Assembly: GCF_002845745.1 (NCBI RefSeq)
Contig: NZ_PIUM01000008.1
Span: forward strand, 1 to 64,000
Length of the DNA: 64,000 nucleotides
Origin: Telmatospirillum siberiense
Lineage (GTDB): Bacteria; Pseudomonadota; Alphaproteobacteria; Rhodospirillales; Magnetospirillaceae
Direction of reading: 5' to 3'
Part shown: in pieces, positions 1 to 8,701 of the stretch
How the letters are laid out: each line of letters starts with the position of its first letter
Position numbering within the stretch: the first letter of the stretch is position 1
Made by a program: the position numbers and the translations under genes
Notes under the pieces: generated by a model
Told to the model about the DNA's origin: nothing
The model's database searches: none
Seen by the model: the letters and a program-made list of their open reading frames with translations, nothing else

Positions 1-419
1 TCGCAAAAGGGCTTTATCCCGAGACTTGGCTCGGCGGCGGCCCTGAACCGCGGCTACCCGGAGAACGCCGGTGAAAAGGTCCATTTCCGTGCCACAAATA
101 TTGGCGGAATGCGCTCCGCTTTTCCGCCCTACGCTCGCTCGCCGATGCGCCCAAGGTCGGCGAACCGGCGCCAAATTTCCGCCTTTCGACCGTCAAGGGC
201 GAGCAAGGCGCTGTAAGGCGGGAAACCGGCAGAGTCACTTTCACAGCGACATCCTTTTTGGGGAGGGGCAAGGCTAGATGCAAGTGGCGGCTCAGGGCGC
301 ATCACTGCCGGCGCAGCCATTCCGCGTAACGTCTGATTTCGGAAATCCGCACTGACTCACGGAACGGCTTGAATGGGCACGATGCGGAATCTCGACAGAT
401 CCCGCTTTTCATAGATCCC
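1..419. other. Intergenic, no gene seen
   Basis: Only short overlapping reading frames on both strands are present, none with a recognisable protein family or a convincing ribosome binding site. Bases 21-34 (gagacttggctcgg) resemble part of the hairpin repeat near 39120-39135, so some dispersed-repeat material may be present. Nothing else can be supported. Confidence 0.5.
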
Positions 420-737
420 TTATGCCGCGTCTTTATGCGGAGCGATGCCTGCCAACTCATTGCCGATCTGGCGTCGACGCTCCATTAAATCGTAATCCGC
501 CTGCACACCGAGCCAAAAACCTTCAGATAAGCCGAAATAGCGGGCCAGACGAAGATCAGTGTCCGCCGTTATCGACCGTTTCCCCAGCACGATTTCGTTG
601 ATGCGCCGCGGCGGCACACCGATCGCGCGCGCCAACCCGTTTTGGCTCAACCCCATCGGCTCGATGAAGTCGGCCAACAACATTTCTCCAGGTGTCGGAT
701 TGGGAATGTCGTCAGTGGTAATCGACAATTTCGACAT
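420..737 (-). CDS. higA: HigA-type antitoxin (XRE family)
   Basis: Cytoplasmic DNA-binding antitoxin expected to neutralise the toxin encoded just upstream and to repress the shared promoter. The 105-residue product begins MSKLSITTDD and carries an XRE helix-turn-helix (GLSQNGLARAIGVPPRRINE) followed by the GKRSITADTDLRLARYFG and FWLGVQ segments typical of the HigA/VapI family. The reading frame extends 27 codons further upstream, but the start at 737 has a strong ribosome binding site (AAGGAGG, about 8 bases upstream) inside the toxin gene. The two genes overlap by 26 bp, which suggests translational coupling. Toxin-before-antitoxin order is typical of higBA. Confidence 0.92.
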   Translation of the reverse strand: MSKLSITTDDIPNPTPGEMLLADFIEPMGLSQNGLARAIGVPPRRINEIVLGKRSITADTDLRLARYFGLSEGFWLGVQADYDLMERRRQIGNELAGIAPHKDAA

Positions 738-993
738 GTGCTGGGCCTCCTTCCGCCCAAACGAAGCATATTCGCCACTGCCCATTAATCCGGATGCTGT
801 GCTGGCCGGCGCGGTCATCCTTCAACGCCTCAAGATGATTGTTCGGGGGAACCTTGAGATCGTTCAGCACTCTTGCGTTGTTTAGCATCCGCAATTTTCG
901 CAGCGCCGTTTTCTGAATGTCCTGCGGCAGCTTCCGGCTAAATATGCCGCGCCAGATCAGTTCAGTTTCTTTGCAGCGAAAATCCGAAATCAT
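712..993 (-). CDS. higB: HigB-type toxin (RelE/ParE superfamily)
   Basis: A 93-residue protein of the HigB/plasmid-maintenance-killer family. Characterised relatives are ribosome-dependent mRNA interferases. Seen in the sequence: an N-terminal basic helix region (IWRGIFSRKLPQDIQKTALRK), the central LEALKDDRAGQHSIRINGQW block and the C-terminal strand ICFVW...VEIVDYH, all characteristic of this fold. It is the first gene of a two-gene operon and its 3' end overlaps higA. A nested palindrome (1002-1035) lies directly upstream of its start codon. Confidence 0.92.
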   Translation of the reverse strand: MISDFRCKETELIWRGIFSRKLPQDIQKTALRKLRMLNNARVLNDLKVPPNNHLEALKDDRAGQHSIRINGQWRICFVWAEGGPAHVEIVDYH

Positions 994-1001
994 GCACCAT
1001 C

Positions 1002-1035
1002 GTAACGCAGGGCGTTATATAACGCAACGCGTTAC
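1002..1035. promoter_or_regulatory. Nested palindromic operator upstream of higBA
   Basis: Two concentric inverted repeats share one centre (between 1018 and 1019). The inner perfect 14-bp palindrome is GCGTTATATAACGC (1012-1025). The outer 7-bp arms are GTAACGC (1002-1008) and GCGTTAC (1029-1035). The element starts 9 bp upstream of the higB start codon. By analogy with other higBA operons I infer that HigA or the HigBA complex binds here; binding itself is not shown. Confidence 0.75.
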
Positions 1036-1437
1036 ATCCACCTCTGGCCAACAGTGTCGTTTTTTGGAGCGACCAACGGCGGCTATCGAGCGCAGCAATC
1101 ACGTCCCGGAATGGCATGAATGGGCGCAAGATGGACCGAGGGCTTGGGTAATATCTCAGCCAGCGGGTTTGGCTGTCAGGTCGATGCCAAGGGCTTTCAT
1201 CACCGCCAAGGTGATGGAATGCGCCGCAGGCATTTTTCCGTCCAGTGATCGGCTATCCATCGGATGACCGATGAAATGCCTGCGGCGCAAGTATGGAATC
1301 ATCCGTCGCATGACGTTCAGAAAACGCCTTGGTGCCTTGGTGGTTCATCAAAAGCCGGAGCGCACCGGAACCATCAAGAGGACGAAGAGCATCCGGCCGA
1401 TTGCCAAATTGTCCACACGCCCCAAAACCGGTGTTAT
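1036..1437. repeat. Intergenic region with inverted and dispersed repeats
   Basis: No gene is seen in this 0.4-kb gap. It holds a perfect 15-bp inverted repeat (GCGCCGCAGGCATTT at 1221-1235, its complement at 1274-1288). Bases about 1327-1415 reappear in inverted orientation at 26315-26402 with few differences. The ccttggtgccttggtggtt part occurs once more near 26508. The material looks like dispersed non-coding repeats. Confidence 0.7.
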
Positions 1438-2163
1438 TCAAGACGGAGTCGACGGCACCCGGGCGGGGGGCAAGCCGTTTACCCAGTCCGTGAAGATCCG
1501 CTCGGCCACCGGCACCAGAGCCTGGGCATATTGCGCCGCCTGGGCCCGCAGGGCCGGCACGTCGATACCCGGGGTGGCCGAGATCTCGGCGGCATGGCCG
1601 ATGTACCAGCGCTCCAACTGCAAAGGATCGGCCTCCAGATGGAATTGCAGCGCCAGGCCGAAGTCTCCCAAGGCGAAAGCCTGATTGGGGACCGCCTTCG
1701 TCCGGGCCAAATGCTGGATCTCGTCGGGAAGATCGAAGGTGTCGCCATGCCAATGCAGGACGGGAAGGCCGTCCAGGGGAGCAAGAACGGAAGCCCTGCC
1801 GATATCGGTCAATTCCACCGGCGCCCAGCCAAGCTCCTTGGTGCCGCTGGGATAGACACGCTTGCCAAGCGCGCGGGCGATGATCTGCGCCCCCAGGCAA
1901 ATCCCAAGCGTCGGCCGGTCCCGTTCGAGACGGTGATAAACGGCGGCGATCTCATCGGCCAGGAAAGGATAGGCCTGGTCGTCATAGGCGCCCAGGGGGC
2001 CGCCCAGCACCACCAGAAGATCGGTGGCGGCGAGATCGTGCAGATCCAGGGGATCGATGCCGGCGTCGCGATAAGCGACCTGGTAGCCGGCTCGCCAAAG
2101 AATAGGCCCCAACAGCCCCAAGTCCTCGAACTGCACATGACGGATGGCGATCGCCGTTTTCAT
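1438..2163 (-). CDS. Class I glutamine amidotransferase (GMP synthase-like)
   Basis: A 241-residue stand-alone glutaminase-type protein. The class I GATase triad is visible: nucleophile Cys89 in the elbow GICLGAQ, and His175/Glu177 in LQFHLEADP. The oxyanion segment VVLGGPLGAYDD and the LHWHGDTFDLP block are those of the GuaA-N-like/YfeJ-type family. The acceptor of the released ammonia cannot be told from sequence. There is no attached synthetase domain and no pathway neighbour. Relatives are often annotated as glutamine amidotransferase or gamma-glutamyl-peptide hydrolase-like. The start ATG follows a GGGGAA stretch. Confidence 0.88.
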   Translation of the reverse strand: MKTAIAIRHVQFEDLGLLGPILWRAGYQVAYRDAGIDPLDLHDLAATDLLVVLGGPLGAYDDQAYPFLADEIAAVYHRLERDRPTLGICLGAQIIARALGKRVYPSGTKELGWAPVELTDIGRASVLAPLDGLPVLHWHGDTFDLPDEIQHLARTKAVPNQAFALGDFGLALQFHLEADPLQLERWYIGHAAEISATPGIDVPALRAQAAQYAQALVPVAERIFTDWVNGLPPARVPSTPS

Positions 2164-2239
2164 CGATTTCGATTCCCCGTGGTAACTTTCAGTTGGGATG
2201 ACCCATGCCTGATCTGGTGGAAAGGTTTGACCCCCGGCG

Positions 2240-2875
2240 TCAAGCCGCCGACAGTCCGTGAAAGGCCGATAGAATCAACACGATCGCGGAATAATGGCAA
2301 GCGGCCGCCGCCAAAACGCAACCATGCCAAATGGCGCTGTGATAGCGCAACCCCGACCAGCGGTGCAACGGCGCGCCAAGGGTATAAAGAACCCCTCCCA
2401 CGGCCAAAAGCACCAGGGAACCGGCATGGAGCCTCTGCAAGATGAGGTCGATATGGATCAGACCGCACCATCCCATGAGAACATAGAGTGTGATCACCGC
2501 ACTTTTCATCCGCCGGTGCGAGAGGACCCGGATGACCACGCCGAGAACCGCGGCCGTCCACACGCCGATCAGCAGCGTAAGCCCCCGATCGCCGCCGATG
2601 ACCATCAGGCAGAAAGGCGTATAGGTTCCCGCGATCAGCAGATAGATCGCCGAATGATCGATCAACCGCACCAGAGGATGGCGAACGGTGGCATTGAGCA
2701 GCGAGCAGAAGAACATGGCGATCAGGGTCGTGCCATAGGTCAACGCCGCCGCCATCGCCATGTCATCCGCCCAGATGATGGTGAGATAGGCCAGGACTCC
2801 CACTCCGACGACGCTGGCCGCCAACCCGGCGCCCTGCACGGCCACGTCCGCCACAAGCTCATGCCGTCCGCTCAT
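2240..2875 (-). CDS. Hemolysin III family (PAQR/TrhA) membrane protein
   Basis: A 211-residue integral inner-membrane protein with about seven hydrophobic helices. Conserved family positions are seen: the LIDHSAIYLLIAGTYTPF block in the middle and YHSAIWH...CHY near the C-terminus, which supply the His residues expected of the metal site in PAQR proteins. The E. coli homologue TrhA is linked to membrane-energetics homeostasis; the hemolysin name is historical. A near-perfect ribosome binding site (GGAGGTGA) sits 5 bases before the ATG. It is followed by the amidotransferase gene after about 75 bp. Confidence 0.9.
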   Translation of the reverse strand: MSGRHELVADVAVQGAGLAASVVGVGVLAYLTIIWADDMAMAAALTYGTTLIAMFFCSLLNATVRHPLVRLIDHSAIYLLIAGTYTPFCLMVIGGDRGLTLLIGVWTAAVLGVVIRVLSHRRMKSAVITLYVLMGWCGLIHIDLILQRLHAGSLVLLAVGGVLYTLGAPLHRWSGLRYHSAIWHGCVLAAAACHYSAIVLILSAFHGLSAA

Positions 2876-2943
2876 GTCGTCACCTCCGTTCCGACTTTCT
2901 GCACTATACTTTGTCGCGCGCGGCTGGCAATGGAAGGGTGCGC

Positions 2944-3363
2944 TTAATCCGAGGGAACCGAGCCCCGCAGATTTTTGACGGTGGCCCGCCGTCCCTTGGC
3001 CTCAAGCCTGCGCCGCTTCGAGCCGAGGGTGGGACGGGTCGGTCGGCGTTTCACCGGCAAAACGGCGGCCTCCCTGACCAGATCGAGCAGGCGTTCGATC
3101 GCATCAGCACGATTTCGTTCCTGCGTCCGATGACGGTTGGCCGTGATGACGATCACCCCCTCCGACGTCAGACGGCGCCCGGCCAACCGCTCCAGCCTTT
3201 CACGCACCTCTCCCGTCAGACAAGGCGCCTTGGCGAGGTCGAAGCGCAATTGAGCCGCCGTCGAGACCTTATTGACGTTCTGACCGCCCGGCCCCGAGGC
3301 CCGAATGAAGCTGATTTCGATGTCATCCTCATCGAGGACGATCGAGCGCGTTACGTGAATCAT
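2944..3363 (-). CDS. arfB: Peptidyl-tRNA hydrolase ArfB (ribosome rescue)
   Basis: A 139-residue codon-independent release factor that hydrolyses peptidyl-tRNA on ribosomes stalled without a stop codon. The catalytic GGQ motif is at residues 26-28 (RASGPGGQNVNKVSTA). The typical basic C-terminal tail that occupies the empty mRNA channel is present (VKRRPTRPTLGSKRRRLEAK...). Length and layout match the ArfB/YaeJ/ICT1 family. It is not a full release factor because it lacks the codon-recognition domain. Transcribed alone, away from the chemoreceptor gene. Confidence 0.93.
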   Translation of the reverse strand: MIHVTRSIVLDEDDIEISFIRASGPGGQNVNKVSTAAQLRFDLAKAPCLTGEVRERLERLAGRRLTSEGVIVITANRHRTQERNRADAIERLLDLVREAAVLPVKRRPTRPTLGSKRRRLEAKGRRATVKNLRGSVPSD

Positions 3364-3621
3364 GGCGCCAGCCTATCCGATCAGGAGGGAAACGTCACCT
3401 GGCCGGCAAGGCGAGCTTGTGTCATGGACCACCACGAGGACAAGCGGTTCGATCGTGTTGTCACGGTTCCGCCTTTACTTGGAAATCAATCTAAAAAATC
3501 ACTTATCTGATGCTGCACAAATCTATTCATGATATCTTTATATTTGATAAATAACACTTATCAAGTCGATAATTAATAACAATAATCGCGCCGTGCGTGT
3601 ATCGAACGGATGAGGCCTATT
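3364..3621. promoter_or_regulatory. Divergent AT-rich promoter region
   Basis: This gap separates leftward arfB from the rightward chemoreceptor. The half nearest the chemoreceptor (about 3490-3600) is strongly AT-rich in a GC-rich background and holds tatatttgataaataacac-type sequence, plausible promoter DNA. No specific sigma-factor motif can be assigned with confidence. Confidence 0.4.
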
Positions 3622-5301
3622 ATGAACGTTATCAAAGAAATCGGAATCGCGACAAAAATTAGCATTCAGACTTTTCTGAGCCTTTCCGTCCTTTGTATCG
3701 CGCTAATTTCTATTTCTGTAATAGAAATAAATGGTGCAATGAAACAGCAGGTAATGGATAGACAGGTAGTAAATCTGAACGTTGCAAAAAATTTACTTCT
3801 AAAAAATAATACATCATTTTCGATTATCGACAACAAACTTATGGCAGGAGACACTGTCATCAATGAAAACAACCAATTAATTGACAAAATTCACGATCTT
3901 GTCGGCGGCGCCACCACGATTTTCATGAACGATCTGCGTATCGCCACCAACGTTACGGCGGCCAATGGCGAACGCGCCGTCGGAACGCGTCTGGCCCAGG
4001 GGCCCATCTATGACGCGGTGCTGGTCCGACATGAACGATATCAGGGCGAAGCCGATATTCTCGGGAAGCACTATCTGGTGTTGTACGAGCCCATCGCCGA
4101 TAAATCCGGAACGGTCGTCGGAATAATCTTCGTCGGCGTCCCGGAAGCGGAATTTTTCTCCTTCGTCGGCCATCTGACCAATCAGATCATCGCCTACTCC
4201 ATCGGCCTGACGCTGCTCCTGGGCGGCGCGACCGTCTGGATGGCCAGGCGGTCTTTTGCCGCCCTCAATAAAGTGCAAGGCGCTCTTCTGGAGCTCGCCC
4301 ATGGGAATTTGCAGGCGGAAATCCCCCATCGGGATCGCCGTGACGAGGTCGGGAAAATGGCCGAAGCGGTGATGATCCTGAAGAAAAACACCTTGTATGC
4401 CAAGGAAATGGAAACCACCGCCAAACAGACGGAAGCGCGCGCGGCGGAGGAACGACGAAGTGTCCTCGACCATATGGCCGACCAATTCGAAAATACCGTG
4501 AAGCGGGTCGCGGTCGTGATTTCCTCAGGCGCGGAACGCCTGCACTCGGCATCGAACCGGCTTTCCAGCCTGGCCGGCGAGACCTCCGAGGAAACCTCGT
4601 CCGTCGCGGCCGCGGCGGAGCAGGCCTCGGCCAACGTCCAGACCGTGGCGTCGGCGGCCGAGGAATTATCGGCGTCGATCCAGGAAATCAGCCGGCAGGT
4701 TCATCAATCCAGCAGCATTTCGGCGAACGCTGTTACCGAGGCGGAACGGGCGACCGGCCTGGTGCAAAGCCTGGCGGAAATCACCAATCGGATCGGAGAA
4801 GTGATTCAGTTGATCAACGGCATCGCCAGTCAGACCAATCTCTTGGCCTTGAACGCCACCATCGAGGCCGCGCGGGCCGGAGAAATGGGGAAGGGCTTCG
4901 CGGTGGTCGCCGGCGAGGTGAAGGCCCTGGCCAATCAGACGGCCCATGCCACCGAGGAAATCTCCACACAGATCGCCGAGGTGCAGCAGGCCACCGGCCA
5001 GGCCGTCAAAGCCATCGAAGCCATCGCCGGGACAATCAGCAATATCAACGAAATCGCCGCCGGCATCAGTGCCGCGGTGGAAGAGCAACACGCGGCGACC
5101 GCCGAAATCTCCCGAAACGTCCAACAAGCGGCCGAGGGCACAAGGCTGGTGACATCCCACTTGTCACATCTGGTCGAAGCGTCTTCCGAAGTCGGTAAAA
5201 CCTCACAAGGCGTCTTCACCGCCTCCCGGGAGATGGGAGAACAGGTAACCAGCCTGGACAGCGAAGTCGATACATTCATCGCCCAGGTTCGAAATGGGTG
5301 A
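3622..5301 (+). CDS. Methyl-accepting chemotaxis protein, Cache-type sensor
   Basis: A transmembrane chemoreceptor of about 559 residues. Order: first membrane helix (about 10-30), periplasmic single-Cache-like sensor (about 35-185, with [22 protein letters not shown] and [21 protein letters not shown]), second membrane helix (about 190-210, [20 protein letters not shown]), HAMP (about 211-265), then the coiled-coil signalling domain with the conserved hairpin tip [21 protein letters not shown] chose the ATG at 3622 because AGG lies 6 bases before it; an in-frame ATG at 3610 lacks a site. The first 90 or so codons are clearly AT-richer than the rest. Confidence 0.93.
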   Translation: MNVIKEIGIATKISIQTFLSLSVLCIALISISVIEINGAMKQQVMDRQVVNLNVAKNLLLKNNTSFSIIDNKLMAGDTVINENNQLIDKIHDLVGGATTIFMNDLRIATNVTAANGERAVGTRLAQGPIYDAVLVRHERYQGEADILGKHYLVLYEPIADKSGTVVGIIFVGVPEAEFFSFVGHLTNQIIAYSIGLTLLLGGATVWMARRSFAALNKVQGALLELAHGNLQAEIPHRDRRDEVGKMAEAVMILKKNTLYAKEMETTAKQTEARAAEERRSVLDHMADQFENTVKRVAVVISSGAERLHSASNRLSSLAGETSEETSSVAAAAEQASANVQTVASAAEELSASIQEISRQVHQSSSISANAVTEAERATGLVQSLAEITNRIGEVIQLINGIASQTNLLALNATIEAARAGEMGKGFAVVAGEVKALANQTAHATEEISTQIAEVQQATGQAVKAIEAIAGTISNINEIAAGISAAVEEQHAATAEISRNVQQAAEGTRLVTSHLSHLVEASSEVGKTSQGVFTASREMGEQVTSLDSEVDTFIAQVRNG

Positions 5302-6087
5302 AACATAATCGACGTTTCCGCCCTCCGGCGGTCGGCCCCTCACGCCCGGCGCCCCCCAACCTTGCGGATTCACATTTTGTCGTCTTATCAGTGCATTGCC
5401 AGCCCTGGATAAAACAGCGGCACCGGCGTCCCTGCCCATAGGCGCTAGCTTAAGCCCTCTCCCGCGTGAAAGCGGGAGAGGGCGACGCCCGCGTCAGCGG
5501 GAGGGCGGGCAAGATCCGAAGCGAAAACCAGAGGGAGAACACTGTCTCCCAACGCCTTTCCAGAGAAACACAGATGAACGGGATGAACACAGATAAGCAC
5601 AGATGAGCTTTTTCTTTATCTGTGCCCATCTGTGTTCATCTTGTTCATCTGTGTTCCCGATAATGGCGCCACGGATCCAGCAAGATGCGGGATGCGCCCC
5701 CCTCTCTCCCGCTTGTCCGCGGGAGAGAGGGGCGAGCGTAAGCGAGCGGGTGAGGGGTACGCGCGTCCGCGCGACATAAAGACCTGTTCGTTTCTGCACG
5801 CTTTTTCCGCGCTCCCGCGCGTAAGTTCCCTCACCCTCCCGCTTCGCGGGCCCCTCCCTCTCCCACTTCGTGGGCGAGGGGATATTTTTCTTATGCTAGC
5901 GCCTATGGGCAGGGACGCCGGTGCCACTCGTAGGATTGCTTCATCTTTGGCTCGCGAACGACAGATTTTTCTCCATCAAAAAAAAGATGTGTGAATGCCA
6001 TAGCCCCCCACCGGAGGGGAAAGACCTCTTGCCCAATTGACCGCCGCCCCATAATTTCCCTGCAAACGAGCTGCTGGATCGGATCCT
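5302..6087. repeat. 0.8-kb intergenic block of palindromic repeats
   Basis: No credible gene. Perfect 31-bp inverted repeats (5419-5449 and 5895-5925) bracket about 445 bp containing CTCTCCCGC-type hairpins and an inner near-perfect inverted repeat (5568-5594 against 5628-5654, built from cacagatgaac-like units). Bases about 5920-6010, just outside the right arm, reappear inverted at 20264-20345 and, more diverged, at 33857-33990. This is a composite of non-coding repeats. Short reading frames inside it are chance frames. Confidence 0.8.
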
Positions 6088-6828
6088 ATGACGTTTATTC
6101 TTCTCATCGCTGCCGCATTCGGCGCCGGACTGATGAATTCAGTCGCCGGAGGCGGCACATTTCTCACCTTTCCGGCATTGGTTTTCGCCGGCGTTCCCTC
6201 CGTCATGGCCAATGCGACCAGCACCGTCGCCGTCTTTCCCGGCGCCCTGGCCAGCGCCTGGGCCTATCGCAAGGATTTCCCCCGACTGGAGGGGCTGCGC
6301 ACGCGAACAATTCTGCTGGTCAGCCTGGCCGGAGGCATCTGCGGCGCCCTGCTGCTGATCTTCACGCCGGAACATACGTTCAACGCCCTGGTGCCCTGGC
6401 TGCTATTGGCCGCCACCCTTCTTTTCGCCGGTGGCAAGCGGCTGACGCCCTGGCTGCGCAGCCGTCTGCACATCGGCCCGGCGGCGCTTTGCGGCCTGCA
6501 GTTCCTCATCGCGCTTTACGGCGGCTATTTCGGCGGCGCCATGGGGATCATGATGCTGGCCCTGTTCGGCCTGTTCGGCCTGACCGACATCAATGCGATG
6601 AACGCCCTGAAAACCCTGCTCGCCGGCCTGCTGAACGCCGTCGCCGTGGTTTGTTTCGTGGCCGCCGGACAGGTCGCCTGGACACCCGCCCTGGTCATGC
6701 TGGTTTCCGCCGTCGCCGGCGGCTATGCCGGCGCCCATATCGCCCGCAAAATGAACCCCGACCATGTCCGCGCGGTGATCATCATGATCGGTCTGGTCAT
6801 GACCGCGCTTTTCTTCGCCCGGGCCTGA
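6088..6828 (+). CDS. TSUP family permease (TauE/SafE-like)
   Basis: A 246-residue inner-membrane protein with about eight hydrophobic segments in two similar halves. The N-terminal signature (AAFGAGLMNSVAGGGTFLTF) and the matching second-half motif (YGGYFGGAMGIMMLALFGL) are diagnostic of the TSUP/TauE-SafE family. Members export sulfite, sulfonates or other small organic anions. The substrate cannot be read from sequence; sulfur-assimilation genes in this window are 20 kb away. The ribosome binding site is weak (ggatcggatcct). Confidence 0.9.
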   Translation: MTFILLIAAAFGAGLMNSVAGGGTFLTFPALVFAGVPSVMANATSTVAVFPGALASAWAYRKDFPRLEGLRTRTILLVSLAGGICGALLLIFTPEHTFNALVPWLLLAATLLFAGGKRLTPWLRSRLHIGPAALCGLQFLIALYGGYFGGAMGIMMLALFGLFGLTDINAMNALKTLLAGLLNAVAVVCFVAAGQVAWTPALVMLVSAVAGGYAGAHIARKMNPDHVRAVIIMIGLVMTALFFARA

Positions 6829-6837
6829 CGGTCTTAT

Positions 6838-8628
6838 TCAGAACAGGAAATCGTCGATATCCGTCGGCGGCGACGGAGCCTTGTCGGCCTTGGCGGCCGG
6901 GATTTCGATTGACCCGGATCCATCGAGCTGATCGAACAGGGAATGGATTTCGTGCTCGCTGGCCATGGTATAGCGGCCTTTCATCAGAGCGAGCACCCGA
7001 TCCTTGATCTGGCCCAGATCATCGAAGCCGCCCTGCGGCACCACCGCGGCCATCCGCTGGAGATGCCGCACCACCTCGCGCAAGCCTTCGACACATTCCG
7101 GGTGTTCGGTTATCCGCGCCACGGTTTCGTCCAAGGCACGGCCGATCAAATGGCTGTCCCGCTCAAGGGAGGCCATCGGACGCGCCAGATCGTCGTTGGC
7201 AAGCTCAAGCGAATGGACGGAATCGGTCATTTCTTCGATGAGATGCGAGATATTGACGCTCTCGCCGTCCTGCCCGCCACGGTTCAGGCTTTCGGCCTCG
7301 GCGATCAATTTTTCCAAGCCCTGCATGATGACGGCGCCATCGTCGGCGGTGCGATTGGCAAAAACCCGCAATTCTTGCGCAATGACGCTCAGGGCGCGCC
7401 CCTCGGTGCCGAGACGGCCGCATTTGAGCGTCGCGTTCAGCCCCATGACGCGCATATCCGCCTCGATCGAATGAACGGCGGCCAGATATTTCACCATTTC
7501 CGATACGCCGCTCGACACCGACCTGGTCACCCCCTCGATCGCGGCATGCGCCTCGGCATATCTTTGCAGCAGGGTTTTCGCCTGATCGAGATCACGGCCG
7601 AGTTCGGCCAGGAAGGATGTGCCCTCCGCAGAACCGCAGACGGCAGCCCCTTGCTGGCGAACCATTTCGGCGTCTCCCGCCAGCCCCTTAAGATTGTTGA
7701 TGATCTGACCGATTTCTCGGGAAAAGTCGCCCTCGGCATTCTGCAACTGCGCCGCTTCCAACCGGCAGATCGTCGCAACGATGGGTAACCGGTGCTCGTC
7801 GTCCAACGCTTCCTGCGCGGCGACGCTCCCCGACTCGAACAGACCGTTCACCACATCCAGACCGTGGATCACATGTTCCACCCTCTGTCGGGTAATATCG
7901 GCGATCTGCAAATCCGCCACCACCTTGGCGACGCGACCGGAGATCCGCTCGGAATGGGCGGCAAGCCCCGCCGATGCGGCCAGGGCCGCCTGCTGCCGTT
8001 CCATCACCTTTTGCAAATTGGCTTCCAGGCGATGCCCGATGGCCGTGAGGGACTGCTGGTTCTCCCGCTCGAAATCCTCCTGGTCGGCGCGGGCCTTGTC
8101 GATCAAGCGGCCGAGCGAGACCAATTCGACGCTCAATTTACCCAAGCCGTCGGCGGCCAATTCGGCCAGACGGCCGATCTCGCGGGTGAATACGCTGAAA
8201 TCGACATCGCGCGCGGTAACGTGGGCCGCTTCGATCTTGGCGTTGATACCGAGAATCTGCACCTCGCCGATCGTACGGCTCAATCTCAGGATCCGCTCCT
8301 CGATACCCCCGGTCAAACTCACCAAAGACACCAGCGAGGCCTGCCCGGAATTGGCGCTGTCCGCCAGCTTGGAAACCTGGGCGGCGGCGGCGTCGAGGCG
8401 GGCCGTCGACGCCGCCAGAGCCTCCTCGGCCATGCGCTGGGAAAGATCGCCACAGGTTTCGGTGATGCGTTGCAACGACGACACCGCGGCGCTCAACTCT
8501 TCACCAACCTGCTGGAAAATCCGTTCGATCGGGGCAAAGGCGCTTTGCAAAGTGGACTGGGAATCGGCCAGAACCGCTTTCATCTCCGATTCCGTAAGAG
8601 TGCCCCCCGCCCCGAAACCCACCACCAT
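6838..8628 (-). CDS. Soluble MCP-like chemotaxis signalling protein
   Basis: A 596-residue protein without membrane helices or a recognisable sensor. It is almost entirely predicted coiled coil. Two segments resemble degenerate chemoreceptor hairpin tips: GEVQILGINAKIEAAHV near residue 130 and MRVMGLNATLKCGRLGTEGR near residue 390. It therefore looks like two antiparallel MCP-like hairpins in one chain. A strong ribosome binding site (GGAGGAG, 5 bases) supports the ATG at 8628. Downstream in transcription order of mipZ and cheD, all leftward, suggesting a chemotaxis-linked cluster. Whether it contacts CheA/CheW is unknown because the tip residues diverge from canonical. Confidence 0.75.
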   Translation of the reverse strand: MVVGFGAGGTLTESEMKAVLADSQSTLQSAFAPIERIFQQVGEELSAAVSSLQRITETCGDLSQRMAEEALAASTARLDAAAAQVSKLADSANSGQASLVSLVSLTGGIEERILRLSRTIGEVQILGINAKIEAAHVTARDVDFSVFTREIGRLAELAADGLGKLSVELVSLGRLIDKARADQEDFERENQQSLTAIGHRLEANLQKVMERQQAALAASAGLAAHSERISGRVAKVVADLQIADITRQRVEHVIHGLDVVNGLFESGSVAAQEALDDEHRLPIVATICRLEAAQLQNAEGDFSREIGQIINNLKGLAGDAEMVRQQGAAVCGSAEGTSFLAELGRDLDQAKTLLQRYAEAHAAIEGVTRSVSSGVSEMVKYLAAVHSIEADMRVMGLNATLKCGRLGTEGRALSVIAQELRVFANRTADDGAVIMQGLEKLIAEAESLNRGGQDGESVNISHLIEEMTDSVHSLELANDDLARPMASLERDSHLIGRALDETVARITEHPECVEGLREVVRHLQRMAAVVPQGGFDDLGQIKDRVLALMKGRYTMASEHEIHSLFDQLDGSGSIEIPAAKADKAPSPPTDIDDFLF

Positions 8629-8701
8629 ATGTCTCCTCCATGCCTAGATTCAAAACGGCTCCGATCAGCCCGCCGGGGGCCGGCTCAAACGCCGGGGATG
8701 C

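Noticed and set aside
1264-2445. 393-codon plus-strand frame
   Set aside because: Antisense to the glutamine amidotransferase and hemolysin III genes, both of which have clear family motifs; no motif in this frame.
5386-5994. Several 60-120-codon frames in the repeat block
   Set aside because: They overlap palindromic repeats on both strands and have no ribosome binding sites or families.
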